A stretch of DNA of 64,000 bases from Mactromeris polynyma (Eukaryota > Mollusca > Bivalvia > Venerida > Mactridae): assembly GCA_032209605.1 (NCBI GenBank), contig JASFXZ010000037.1, forward strand, positions 1,860,001 to 1,924,000, given 5' to 3'. The translations under genes and the position numbers were made by a program. The notes under the pieces were generated by a model. That model was not told the DNA's origin and ran no database searches. It was given only the letters and a program-made list of their open reading frames with translations. This document shows, in pieces, positions 11,400 to 24,433 of this stretch (position 1 is its first letter; each line of letters starts with the position of its first letter).

Positions 11400-14290
11400 G
11401 TACTTATGGTTTGTTTTTATTTTGATCATGGATTTTGTGGTAATTAAGTCAAAATATTTTCACGCAAACCAGAGTTCTAACCGTTCCACTTCTGTTGAAT
11501 TGCTGGATCCGAGGTTTTAAAACTTGAGATTGGACTCAAATCTCGTTCTTGTGGTTCAAATTATCCGATGTTAATTTTGGTCACAGTATGCTATTGATAA
11601 CACAGTATTTCTGGGCGAATCCTGTCTAATCTAATCAGCTAATAAAGCATGAAAAAACAATACTTGACAATTCCTCATAAACTTATATAAATCATGCATC
11701 GTTCAAAAGTATTATTAGTTTGCTTTAATCAGTCTAAACATTTTCAATTACTTTTAACAAGGTGCTCTAAAATCTTACTTGCACCAGATCTAAGGATGGT
11801 CTTATTATTGATGTTATTAATATGCCTTTTAAAGGAGCAGTGGAAATACTTGGTATATGGTTATAAGTTTAAATTCAAATAAATATATAAAACGCTTAAT
11901 TTATTATCAAACATATGCAAACAAGCCAGAAGTGGGGTGACATTCCTTACACGAACTTGGTGGTATTTCATGAGACGCACATTTTAATATATTTTCTAAA
12001 CTGTAATTCTTCAAACAAAATTGAATTCATTTACTTTAATTTTAAATTGTAGATAGATTGCGAGTTGATAAAGACATGCACATGTTTTGTAAATTATGAT
12101 TCTTTTCAAAGGGAAGGTTCAATTCTAATCCTGCTTATTGGTCTCTTGCAGCGCACATTAACACAGTTTTATCAATAGATTGATTATTTAATAGCAAATA
12201 TATAACCTTACTTCATTTTAGAATAGTTTAAATTTTACTCTCTGGAGTTCACTGATAGAATCATTGGTACAAGTATCGTGTCACAACAGAATATCAAAAC
12301 AACTCTCCTCTTTTTATGTTACATTTGTGTGTTTTGTGGAAGATATTGGATTCTCATTTCGGTTACATTTTGTGTAAGGTATACCAACGTTTGATATGCG
12401 CGTCCTTAGCAACGAATTATGAATGGCATGTTGTATATAATCGACCTATGAATATAAAACTATCAAACATATCAACCGTTTACCTGAACAGACCTACATA
12501 TCGGCCACCAAAGTATTATCTTTATGACATAATTTGTATCAACCGTGATATATTGTCATAACATTATTGAAAAAGAATTAAAATGTCTCCGTTGTGGATT
12601 CCAAGTGTTCAATCTGTCAACATTAAATTGGATTATAGGATCAATATTCATAACTAATTTTCATGAAACGTCCTCGTCATTCTAGTGGTTGTTTCATTTT
12701 TTATTCAATTTGTTTTCAAGCAAAATATCCTTATCAAACAATTTCAAACAACCGGTTGGACTTATTGATTTTCATATAGGGGAATTTTCTCATGTCGATA
12801 AGACCAACGATGTACGTTTGATATAAATTTGCTTAAATTAGATACATGAATACCGGATCCCGACAGCATAATGTCCTATAACAACATGATATGAAAAGGA
12901 TATTACAAATTGGGAAACTGATACCGTGTGTCAAATAAATCACCCTTCATTTATGCAAACGTATGACTGCACTTATTACATCGTATTTCAACTTATTTCC
13001 CTGTAACTGTGTTATACCCCAGTCTTCGCATGCTGACGGTACATATTTGCATATTGACTGTATTTATTGGTACACTACTGAACGTGCAATGAAATATACA
13101 TATAGAAACAAGTACAGCTACATAGCAATGTTCATAACATACTGCAAGCTTGATAAATATTTCTATATAACATACACAATATGTATGAAAACATAACGAC
13201 GAACTCTACAGAAAGAAACACACCGTCTTCTTTTCCATGCATTACTATTTTATTTACTATTTCATAACCGGATCTGATAGCAATTTTTAGAAAAAGGGTA
13301 CACATGCACATTCAAACTCGGAGGTTATATATGAACGTAGCAATATGAATATCGAATTTTATGTAAATCGGTTCCCACATTTGTATCCTCAAACTTAGTT
13401 GCGCGAACATAATGTATTTTTGTTATGCAATTTTGTATTCGCGTTTAAAACTTTTTATAGAAGCAAATAATACTGAACATATCAATATCTGTGTTTGTAA
13501 CGTTCAGTTCACGGCTTATAAATCTGATTCGTTGAAAACATCTCGTTTTAAGTGGAAACTGTCTGTTTGTAATTTTATCAGTAACTGAGTGTAAAACAAT
13601 TCATTGAGCACCGGATAAAGAGGATATAGAGGACTGATAGCGAGAAAAACAATCTAATATTTCACATATTTTAGATAAAGTCGGCAGCTTTATTAAATTT
13701 CCTCAACGTGTTTAAACATTGTGTATGATAATTTGTGGTTCAAGTCTGTCCTGCATTTATACTGGTCAAAAGTGCAATCCCACCAGTACTATTTCACGTA
13801 GTATATATAGGCAACTGTATACAACATTTAATGATTTTGATCGCAGTTAGCTATGAATTGAACTATTGAAACAGTTACATGTATACATGTCTAATGGAGT
13901 GAAACTTTTCAAAATGCAAAATGTCGGTTTACCACTTTTTACCAGTATACGGGTACATAGTGCTATCTTCAATACCAAATTTAACTGACATTTAAAGCAC
14001 TATAGATTGGAGCAAAACTAAGTGGATTTTTTTTGTTTCTTCTTTTATAAGCTGAGCTTTGATAAAGCAAAGAAAAAGCGCACTTATTTGACGTTAATCA
14101 GGTTTTAGTACGCTCGTATTTCGGTCCGAATGTTTTAATCAGTAAGATAGTGATTCTTGAGTTTGTTGTGTGTTTTTAAGCCAAGCTGCGATTTGCCCAG
14201 ACTGTAATGTCTCTTAAGTCGAGCGTTCGAAATAGAAAAACTAAGATTTTGATTAAAAGAGATATAATACGTAACTACAGGGAACACCAC
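11400..14290. other. Long stretch without recognised features
   Basis: AT-rich sequence. Open frames such as 12316-12561 and 12963-13196 lack domain signatures, splice context or a paralog. I see nothing I can support here. Confidence 0.5.
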
Positions 14291-15126
14291 ATACACATAA
14301 GACATAGGAAGATAAACCTTCTTATCACAAACTTTGAACAGGAATTGACATGTCGTTCTATCAATGCCAACTTTGTATTCTTATAGCGATATTTGCTTTT
14401 TAAACTGTTTGATTATTTAACCACATGCTCATATGACTATGGTCCACAATATAAAAGATTGAAAATATATTGCGCATTTTGAGACTGTTAACAGGTGAAA
14501 TAAGTACTTCATGGTGGCTGTTAGCTAACAATTCACTGACCATCAGTTACTGTATCTGTTTAAAAGCAACATATAACTATATAACCTCATCTTGTAATGT
14601 ATTTGTGTCATTCGCGTACCCTATTATCACTGATACGTACACCATGACGCATAGAACCACACAGCATTTACATTCCCTGGTGGTTGAAAGTAGCCATTGT
14701 CAAAATATCTTCCTAATCTACAAGGCTTAACTCTCCGATTAACTTTTGTATTTACCAAAATTACTTGCCGCCGCTTAGCGGTGAATAAAGATTGACCTAT
14801 AGTGATTTTATTTGTGTGAATGACCTGGCAAATGACAACTGTCCCAGCTGGAAAATAAATAACATTCCCTACTGTTGTGTAGACTGTTGTTTCCGTGCGG
14901 TCTGTGTGAGGAGGAATTATCTTCTCTCTTTGACATAGAATTAATTCAGTAAACTCATCACTGATGACACACGTCTCATGGAGGAAGTTTTACTTCGAGA
15001 CTAAAACATCTAAAATGGAGTACATTTTACAAGCAATTGCTTTTTTTCAGCTGACGGATACGATAGGACATACCAGTGTATTACACGTTTTGGCATTGTA
15101 TGCGTTTCCATCGCTTACATTGCCGT

Positions 15127-15336
15127 TAAGAAAGGAGAGAGAAAAAATTGCCAGAAGGAACGCCGCATACATAAGACAGTGCCCCCCACATACCTTCGGG
15201 AAAACAACAATCCATAAAACATGAGGCATCTTTGAGGAGGCTCAATGGTACATACGTAAGGGAACACGGGCGATAGGAATGACCTATTCGACCATAATGG
15301 ATAACGAGCAGAATCACAGAGGACTAACCAAATTTC
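15127..15336 (+). repeat. Dispersed repeat R1 copy
   Basis: Absent from Dup2 and Dup3 at the same point. Matches 47885-48060 ('cacatacataagaca', 'ccttc.g.aaaacaacaatc', 'cataaggcat'-like). Shorter pieces occur at 8090-8125, 14270-14312, 43405-43440 and, inverted, 26450-26515. Confidence 0.65.
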
Positions 15337-16894
15337 ATTAGTGATAAAATGCTACGCCATTATTACTATACCTATGCTAAGAGCACAACTATGGGATATG
15401 GGATCGATTACTCTTAATCGACGGTCCCACTGCCATAAATGCTGATCATGAAGCAACAGTATGTAAATATGTACTTTGGTACGACACAATTATGACTCTA
15501 CAATATGTATTGCGGAAGCCCCCATGTACCTTCCGGTTATATTTTCTGTCTCTTTCGGGTAAGCAGGTAGATCTGAACAGTTGGTTAGCATGACAGAATT
15601 GTTCTCCACATTAGAATCAAACGTGAAGAGGGTATGGGTTTGGTTTGAGGTGACCTACCCGAACCATTCTGCCACGGAAGTTCTTGTCAAGATAATTAGA
15701 CAACTGGTATAGTTCCTCGATAAGTCACACTTTATTTTCCTGAAGTATGGTTTTAATGTTTTAATATACACTGATAATATAATTATTAATTGCAACGTTA
15801 GACGCGTCTCCATCTCATTCATGTGGGTACTGTAAATACATTTATGTATGTAAAGACTTCATTTATTTACATTATACAGCTACTCCATGCATTTAAAGAT
15901 TTCCACTGCTGTTGGCCCCCATTCCGTTCAGTGTGACTGTGAATGGCATTTTGCTGTCATCTGGTCTCTTACAACATACATACATATACAGTTGCTCTCT
16001 CCCAGCCGTTAATCGCTTGCACGGATACGTAAGGGTTATGTTCGTGGTAGGACTATTTACCAAGCAGGGTATGTTTTGGGTCATGGATAATTGAGTTAAC
16101 GATAGTTTTGTTCATCTTTCAACGCAATATGTCTTTTAAACTTCAAATTTCAAGATAGAAATCCTTGTAGAGTGGTTTGAAATTTGGCGGACAATGGTTT
16201 GAGCGATAACGGAGCGTATATGCATAACAAAGTGTGTGTCTATCCACTTGTAATCACAACTGCTGATTTTATCGACAAAATGGTCGTTCAATTAATAGTG
16301 GAGCATCATTCGTCTTGATAAAATAGTATCAATCATATAACCTTTTCCGAAATTGAGTATTATCTACTTCATAAACATTTTTTATAACCAATTTGTCATA
16401 GAAACTGTCGGTACATGTTTGTTTTGTTTCGAAGCCAAACAATAGCTTTTTTGAAAAAAGCCCTATGGGGCAACACAATTTGCTTGACAGGTTTTAGTTT
16501 TAAGACATGAGAATCTAATCTTCTTATCAAATCACAAAATTCTAACAAGAATTGACTTGCCTCTTCTATCAAAAACACAATGCCAAACATTGTGTTCTTA
16601 TAGCGATTTCCATTTTTAAACTTGTATTTTTAAAATAATGCTATTGTAATGATGTATAATCTAGTTTCCATTGTGGCAGTCGTCACATAGAGGAAACAGT
16701 TCGATGACATTGCAAACATTTTCAGGATTAGGACTTAAGCATTATCGATTGAATCGTAAGGAATGCTTCAGACTTATTATGTTTTGATATAGCAGATCTT
16801 TAAAGTTCAATGGAATCAACTGTGAGATCATTTTATTTCCGCCATGTTTTAGCCTGGTATGGATGACGTTGTTCTGCGTGGCTGCGGAATTCGT

Positions 16895-17195
16895 TTTTGG
16901 ACGGTACCGTTCAGGTACCGTCTATAGTAGTGGCAATTTGAGAGGCATACAACAATTGGTTCCCGTTTTCAAAACACGAAAAAGACTGAAAGCCGGTAAC
17001 ATGTCAAAAACGTACACATCGGCCTAATTACTACGCAAACAAAATAGTTCCATAGTTCACCGAACGAAAAAATATCATAAACGTTTCAATAAAATGAAAT
17101 GTTGAAAAGGTGACCTGTTGTTTGTGAACTAATTAGCTGTTTCTGTGGAGTTCAGATGGGGTTTAAAGCAATGTATTAATACACACGAGTTTGCT
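16895..17195 (+). repeat. Dispersed repeat R2, copy 1
   Basis: About 300 bp from 'tttttggacggtaccgt' to 'tattaatacacacgagtttg', matching 41647-41945 in gene D intron 1 in the same orientation. It starts where Dup1 departs from Dup2 and Dup3, so it looks like an insertion. Confidence 0.7.
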
Positions 17196-18759
17196 TTTTC
17201 GCCCTCTTTATTCTATAGTAAAACTACAAGATTTGCACTGGAATTGTGAACTCCACAATATGGCCCCAACTATTTGCAATATCTAGTCTCAAATACAACA
17301 CTAGCACAGTAAATCCTCACCAAGAAAACACCACCACGACCTGGTAACTTTTCTGCTATCATTCAATGTATACAGTCATTCTCGACAGCTCTCGGGCATT
17401 TCCGTACCACTTCGTTACTCAGATAACACCCTCTAGTGTATGTAAGGCGGAGCACTATGTAGCAAAACTATACATTTTGTGCGGTCAAGAAATAGTTCTC
17501 GTAAAACGGATTTATATTTTTCAATAACTTCGATTAAGTAAGAGATCGATTATCGTTGTCATTTCTAGTTAAAAACTCACATATTTCAGTCTTCATATAG
17601 CTTAAATATTACATTCATCAGCATTCCAGCGTTCATGCCGCCATCTTGTTTTTCATTGGATAAATCGCGATTTTATCACTATATCTCGACCACATTAAGC
17701 TACATTATGGTCCAAAAACTAAGACAAGTCCTAAATTACAAATCTACGAAAAAGCAAACACCAGTATCAAGTAAATACCTTTCAAAAGTTTCTACCTATA
17801 AATAAGAAATCTTTTTTTCCATACGACCAAATAAAAGTAGACTCGGAAACCGTTCGGTATTTAAAAACGAGTAGTCACTACATACTTTATCATTTTAAGT
17901 CTCTTAAGTGATCAAATTGTATTCCGGAGTAATGGTATAATAAGGATGCATAATTATTTTATTCATGACAATACTGAATTCATTTCTCTAAAACATTTTC
18001 AAGGATTGCAAGCGTTAATACTCGATAATATATCCGTATTCAATTGTAGCTTCGTCATTACATGCATCTTTCGATTATATATCATTTAAATCAATACTCA
18101 ATATTTGCACTATAAGGGATAAACTGTTTAATCCAAGATGTCTTTAATTGTTCATAATTGGTTTGATTAAATTTACGACGACTATACTCATCATATTCAT
18201 AAATGAAGGAGCGTTGAAAACTGACATTGTTGATCAGTATACGTATTCTGAAGCAGATGGACTAGTTACGCTTACACCCCTTTGTAAGTATATGTTCTTT
18301 GTAAGTTTATCATGTATTCCGGTATTCAACGGACATGTAAACTGACCAACTTTAGCAATGACACCTGCTTTATGCGAGTCCATAAGCAATGTTAGTTTTC
18401 CTAAGAAATGCATAAAAATGCATGCGTGTCAAACACCTCATCAATTTGCTCCAACACCAGAAAGCAAATCATGATTACAGTTTCTTGAAATTCGTCAATT
18501 AGCTCCTTCAGTATAGCACTCGACTGACAACCGAGGTTGTATATAACTGAATTAATGTTAAAGGAAACAACGTATACACAAAGCGGGGTATGTTTCATCA
18601 CTTTTTGGACACTGTTCGTACTGTCGGACAGTATTAAGAGCTTTGTATAGTCTTCTAAGCCGTAGTAAATTCCCTGTATTTTCTCGGCCCACCCATACTA
18701 ACATGGCTTTGCTGTTTGCATATCACCGTTGTGTAAACCAATACAATATTACGTTAACC

Positions 18760-21700
18760 ACTACACAAAATTCTCTTTAACCGAACAACGTTTGTAACGG
18801 TTAACTTTCGTTAATGCCTATATATTTGTTTGCCGAAGCGAAGTGATTATTGCAATGCTGTTATGATTGCAAAGAAACATTTTGGTCACGATAGAGGCGT
18901 TACAATTCTCCTCGGACCTATTCTCAGCAAGTACGTGGCAACAATAGTAATGGCTTCAACACTACTGGTCGTGGACGCGGTGGCAGAAGTGACGGTGGTA
19001 GAGGACGGAACCGTGTTGGTCAGAACAGACGTCCATATTAGCTTAATGTCGGGTTTTGGAATGTGAGAGGATGGAACTTTAAGAAGTCTTCAGATAATTT
19101 TATTTTAAGATCTAGCTGTATTCTAGACAATAATTTCGATATTTTAGATGTAGCCGAAACACATCTTGTAAATAATAATGTTTTAGATATTGTAGGTTAT
19201 AGATGGTTTGGTTTTAATAGAAAAAACATCCATGTCAATGCTAGGACTAGTTCCGGTGGTGTAGGTGTCTTTATTAAATAATCTTAGTGTGATTTGTTTA
19301 ATATATGTATTGTTGATAACACATTTGAAGGTATATTATGGTTAAAAATGCCTCACAAAACCATTAATTTAGTTTTATTCTCATGTGTATGTTATCTACC
19401 GCCACAGAATTTATCTCGTCCTTTCGATGTTAATGCTTTCTATGATCAATTGCTAGCTAATGTGTACTCTTTCCAAAGCGATGGGCTAATATTTATATGT
19501 GGAGATTTTAACAGCCGTACTGGAAATTTGGATGACTATATCCCAGGGGTCGATTCATTACTTTCTCGTGATGTAATTGATTTTTCTACTAATGCATACG
19601 GCGAGTTGTTTAATTAATACTAATATGTGTATGTTCAATGGAAGATACTCCACCAAAAATGATTTTACTTCTGTTTCTGTGAAAAAAGCATCAGATGTTG
19701 ATTATTGTATTGTACGTCACGAAAATTTTGATTTGTTCTCAGATTTTTCTGTTAATTTAACAAGCGATATGATTAACAAATGTGGTAATCTTAGGAGTAT
19801 TACTCCGACAAATACACCTGATCATTCTTTGTTATCATGGACAGTAATTTGTTATTGTTCACCATATATGAGTAAAACAGGTGATGTAGAACATGTACCT
19901 ATTTCATATGATAAGTTTGATCGTAGTTATTTCAACAATAGTTTTCTTAGCAGCCCTGATGTGCTCTATGATGTCAACAAAACCATCGATAAATTAGAAC
20001 ATGGCATGCGTACACAAACTGACATAGATTTGATTTACGATGAATGGTTCACTATTATACAAAATACTATGTATAATAACATTCCCTTTAAAACCATTTC
20101 TGCAACATGAAACCACCGGCCTGGTAAACCATGGTGGAATGAGAATTTGTCTTTGTTATGGTTTAATCTTCGTCAATCTAAACGAAGATGGTTACATTGT
20201 TTTAATAGAGCAGAAAAAACTAATTTTAAAACTGAGTACGTACAATTACAAAAGCATTTTGACGCTGAGGTTCAGAAGGCGAAGCGTCGTCATTTGTATA
20301 ACATGCAGAAGAAATTGTTTAATGACTGTAACAGTGATCAGTCAAAATTTGGGAAATCGATAGGTAACAATTCCTGAGGACTAGATGATGGTTCTACGTC
20401 TTCTTGCACTAATACAATTTTAGAAAAATGGAGAGCTGATTTTTGTTCTCTATTCAATAATTCTAATATAAATTTTACGTCTGTACCTAGGTTTTCTAAT
20501 GTTGATGATGACTCTTTGTCATTTAATGATCATATATCTGTACATGAAGTCCTGAAAGCTCTGGATGCTGCTAATCGTGGGAAAGCATGTGGTATTGATG
20601 GAATACCATCTGAAGCTCTTAAAAATGATACCACTGTTATGTTTTTACATGTGTTATTTAATATATGTTTTAGCAACGGCACTATTCCATCTGTATGGGG
20701 AAAATGTGTGATAAATCCAAACCTAAGTCTGCTAGTCTAGATGCTAGAAACCCTTTATCTTATAGGGACATTTCATTAGCTTCTTCCATTTACAAACTCT
20801 ATTGTTATATATTGAACAATAGACTTAGTACAAATGATATTGTCATTGATGAACAAAATGGTTTAAGACAGAAACGTAGTACTATAGATCAATTATCTAC
20901 CCTCACTAATATTATTGATACAAGGAAGAAACTAAAACGTTCAACTTTTTGTACATTTATAGACTTTAAAAAAGCATATGACTATATAAATCGTGACTTA
21001 CTTTGGGAACAAATGTTTGATATGGGTATTAAAGGTAAGACGTTAACGGCTATAACATCTTTGTACTCAACTGTATCGTCTTGTGTCAGAGTAAATGCTC
21101 TATGTACCGATTGGTTTGATGTACGATTGGGTTTACGTCAGGGTTGTATATTATCTCCCCTTTTGATTAATTTGTTTATTAATGACCTAGCAATTTATCT
21201 GAAGTCTTTTGATATTGGTGCACAGTGTGGAAATGATAAAATATGTACGTTATTGTTTGCAGACGATATTGTTTTACTTGCTGAAAATGAAAGAGATTCA
21301 CAGTGTTTACTTAATGCTCTTAATGACTGGTGCTGCACCAATGGAATGTCAATTGACAGAAACAAAAGTCAAATTGTTCATTTTCGCCCAAAGTCTGTTC
21401 AAAGAACACTCATTGATTTTTACTTTGGCAATACTAATCTAGATAAAGTTGATAGATATACATACTTAGGACTAGTTTTAAATGAACATTTAGACTATAA
21501 TATTACAGCAAAGTTAGTAGCACAGAGTGCAAGTCGAGCCCTTGACCTTGTTATAGCCAAATGCAAGTCTGACGGGGGGGGCATAAAATGTATATTCACA
21601 ACTTCATGATTCCATTGTTTGGCCTACTATTAGTTACGGTGCCGCTATTTGGGGTCACAAGTCTTATTCATGTATAAACGCGGTACAAAATCGCGCAATG

Positions 21701-22530
21701 AGTTTCTTTCTTTGCGTCTGGCAGATACACGCATAATGCAGCCGTTGTCGGAGAAATGGCATGGATTACCCCAAATATAAGGCATGATACTAGAATGAAT
21801 AAACGTATAGGACTCTGGGCTAACTCTTTATCTTTATCAAATAGATCATGTAAAAATTGGTTTTATGATGTAATAAATATGTTGAATATCTGTGATTTAC
21901 AAGATTTCTGTGATATAAATGTTGCTTTTCCTAAACATGGACTTGTTGACAAAATTACATCTGCTTTACATTCAAAATATTGTGTATATTGGAAGCTATC
22001 AGTCAATAATGTCACAGGACCATCGGGCCGAGGAGGCAACAAACTACGTACATATCGTTTATTTAAAACTGATTTTTGCGTCGAAAATGATTGTCAACTC
22101 ATTATGCCCCCGCTCCACAGGGCCGCGTTCAGTAAATTCCGTTGTGGCGTGGCTCCTCTACGAATAGAGACCGGTCGTTTTGAACGTATCCCAGTATTTG
22201 GCCGAAAATGTCCGTTCTGTGAGAATGGGAGTCATGTATTGTTAGAATGTAATTTATATACTGATTTAAGACAAAGTTTGTACGCTAGGGCGGTTGCCAT
22301 TGATGATAATTTTACACACATGTCTAAAAATGATAAGTTAGTCTTCCTTTTTAACAATTCAGATATGATTAGGATATGTGCCAAAACCTGTCATAATATT
22401 CTACAGCGTCGTACTTTTTATCTCTGTAAATAATGCACATATTTTATGTATAATAGTATGTCATAGCTTTTATTACATCTGAAAAACAGCTGTTAATTAG
22501 ATTAGGACCTATCAGATTGGTCCTAAATGG
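18760..22530 (+). mobile_element. Degenerate LINE with endonuclease and RT domains
   Basis: The remnant begins with an Arg/Gly-rich ORF1 tail (GRGRGGRSDGGRGRNR, ending at TAG 19039-19041). In the same frame it continues FWNVRGWNFKKS, the start of an AP-type endonuclease, with ICGDFNSRTG (about 19500) and ASDVDY and PDHSLLSW (about 19690-19830). RT follows: GKACGIDGIPSEAL (20580), FIDFKKAYDYINRDLLW (20955), LGLRQGCILSPLL (21130) and the catalytic LLFADDIVLL (21253). The C-terminus has FRCGVAPLRIETGRFER and a CPFCE...H...C zinc motif (about 22140-22250). At least three frameshifts (near 19600, 20700 and 21620) and stops at 19279, 20108 and 20375 make it inactive. It interrupts the C/D-shared intron sequence, which resumes near 22640. 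Clade not assigned. Confidence 0.88.
22502..22526 (+). repeat. Hairpin in LINE 3' region
   Basis: TTAGGACC (22502-22509) pairs with GGTCCTAA (22519-22526). It lies about 70 bp after the LINE ORF stop and could be a 3' structure used by its RT (inference). Confidence 0.55.
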
Positions 22531-22944
22531 ATTTCATAATATTATTTTTTTATTTATGCGCAATTGTGCACGATATTATTCAGTTTCTTACTCATGTTTT
22601 TGCTTTATTACAATTTTTAACGGATTGTTATGTAACTGACAAAATGTTTCATAAAAGTAGCATTTTCAATTTCGAAACAAATACCCATATATTAGGTACA
22701 ATTCCACAGTAGTCAGTATTTAATAATGTTCATGTATGCTTTTAAATGTAAAGTTAATTTGAGAATTATTCCGATAAAGTATTGTTTTTGTCTTAAAGAT
22801 GTGTATAGAAAGAAGAACATTGAAAAAACATTATAATTTAACGATGACTTATAAAAACCCTCTTAAATTCCTTTATGGTTATATTTCATATGTACTAACA
22901 AGTATTATTTTACAAGGAATGGCAATTCGTGTATCTGACTACAC

Positions 22945-23380
22945 TGGTATAACACGGATGTCGAAAGTCGATAGATAAGTATGGTGGCATATTACTGCCA
23001 CCAGTTAGCATGATAGCGTTCGCGAATTGTTTCGTGTTAACCACTTAATTATTGTGATATTGATCTAGCTATCTAGATAATTTTTTCGTGATACATTTTC
23101 GGTAAGATAAATATCATAAGACTAGAAACAATTCGCGAACGCTATCATGCTAACTAGTGGCAGTAATATGCCACCATACTCATCTATCGACATGCGTGTT
23201 ATCTAGTTATGGTTTCGTTCAGTTTCAAGGCTGTTTCTAGTCTTATGATATTTATCTTACCGAAATTGTATCACGAATATTAACTAGATAGCTAGACAAC
23301 TATTGCAATAATTAAGTGGTTAACACGAAACAATTCGCGAACGCTATCATGCTAACTGGTGGCAGTAATATGCCACCATA
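22945..23380. mobile_element. Foldback/MITE-like element with nested inverted repeats
   Basis: Outer ends read TATGGTGGCATATTACTGCC (22980) and its reverse complement ending at 23380. The inverted arms run about 150 bp inward, past 'gcatgatagcgttcgcgaat'. A third, inverted copy of the terminus sits inside at about 23107-23168. The flanking sequence left of 22980 ('ataacacg.atgtcga') also reappears inverted beside that internal terminus (23169-23200). No coding capacity. Confidence 0.8.
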
Positions 23381-24189
23381 AATAAGCTAGAGATTAGGGT
23401 TAAGCTAACTTAAATAACTAAACACGCTCACCAAAAGTGGCAGGCTGGAGTACTTTCATTATTAGTATTAGTAGAAATATTGTTTTTTTTAAAACATTTA
23501 ATGGAACAGATCGAGATAATTACACTGTATTTAGCTACCTGGTGTTAGAATTATACCACCGGCGAAAAATGTGTACCGACGATACACCTGTGGACCTGAG
23601 ATGATGTTAGGTAGAAACATTAGTACATTACACATTTTAATTTACTGAACTTTCGACATTCTCTTCATGATACTCTTACTGTTTAACGACAGAAAATGTT
23701 TAAATTTAAAACAATAAACACAGGCAAGTCTGACAGAATAAGGGTTGATTATGCGAATAGGTGACTGAAATCATTCCCGATATATAGAGGACAAGCAGAA
23801 ATGACAAGCGATATAACTGTCAGGTTGTGTGATTGCGCTTACACGTGAATCTTACCTAACACAGGTCTATGATATATCAATTTTAACACATGGCCTCTAT
23901 ATTGAAATATGCCCACTTTTAACTTTTCACATTGACGAAACTTGAACTAATGGAACAGTTCAATGATACACAAATTGGTAAATATGTGATATCACATCGC
24001 AATAAAGTAAACACCATTTTATAGTTTGAGCCTAATGTTGCTTTTCATTTACTTCAACATTTTGTCTAGTACATGTATTTTACATGAACATGTTATAGGT
24101 ATGAAATTTACTTGATATTAATTGACATTATTTTACCGTTTTTCTACGGCATATACATTTCTTCTGTAGTGGTGTGGGGTTAGCCGGCC

Positions 24190-24262
24190 ACCCGGTTAGC
24201 TCAGTCGGTAGAGCGCCGTACTAGTGTTTAGGGGGTCGTGGATTCAAGCCCCACATAGGGCG
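24190..24262 (+). repeat. tRNA-Thr-like sequence (probable SINE head or tRNA pseudogene)
   Basis: A-box TAGCTCAGTCGGTAGAGC and B-box GGATTCAAGCC stand at tRNA spacing. The anticodon loop CTAGTGT would read AGT (Thr). The acceptor and anticodon stems do not pair well, so a working tRNA is unlikely. A more decayed counterpart lies at 39511-39580 in gene D intron 1. Confidence 0.5.
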
Positions 24263-24433
24263 CACTTTTTCGCCTTGATTTACTTTACACCATTTCAAAT
24301 TATTATCGTCGTCAGTACTTTAATAGTGATTTATTGAAAGATGAAGAGCCCGACTGCTTTTGAAAAAGAATCGCACGATCTTTTCCCTTGCGTATTCTTT
24401 CGAATAATAACTAATATTCATATAACATTTTAG

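Larger units (their letters stand above)
14300..18345 (+). repeat. Dup1: first copy of a non-coding duplicon
   Basis: Sequence from about 15050 to 18345 aligns, with gaps, to 26860-29630 (Dup2) and 49993-55310 (Dup3). Shared blocks include 'tttccatcg.ttacattgcc' (15106-15125), the 'ctataaaagacacaatg'-like block near 16560, and 'aatgaaggagcgttgaaa' near 18203. A partial extra copy of the 16490-16620 block lies at 14300-14420. Two insertions are specific to this copy: a dispersed repeat at 15127-15336 and another at about 16895-17590. No protein-coding signal is conserved across copies. Confidence 0.7.

Noticed and set aside
14765..14790. Small hairpin CCGCTTAGCGG resembling a Helentron terminus
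   Set aside because: Too short, no matching second end nearby, and no empty site to compare.
24190..24262. Functional tRNA gene
   Set aside because: Acceptor and anticodon stems are mismatched; better explained as a tRNA-derived repeat or pseudogene.
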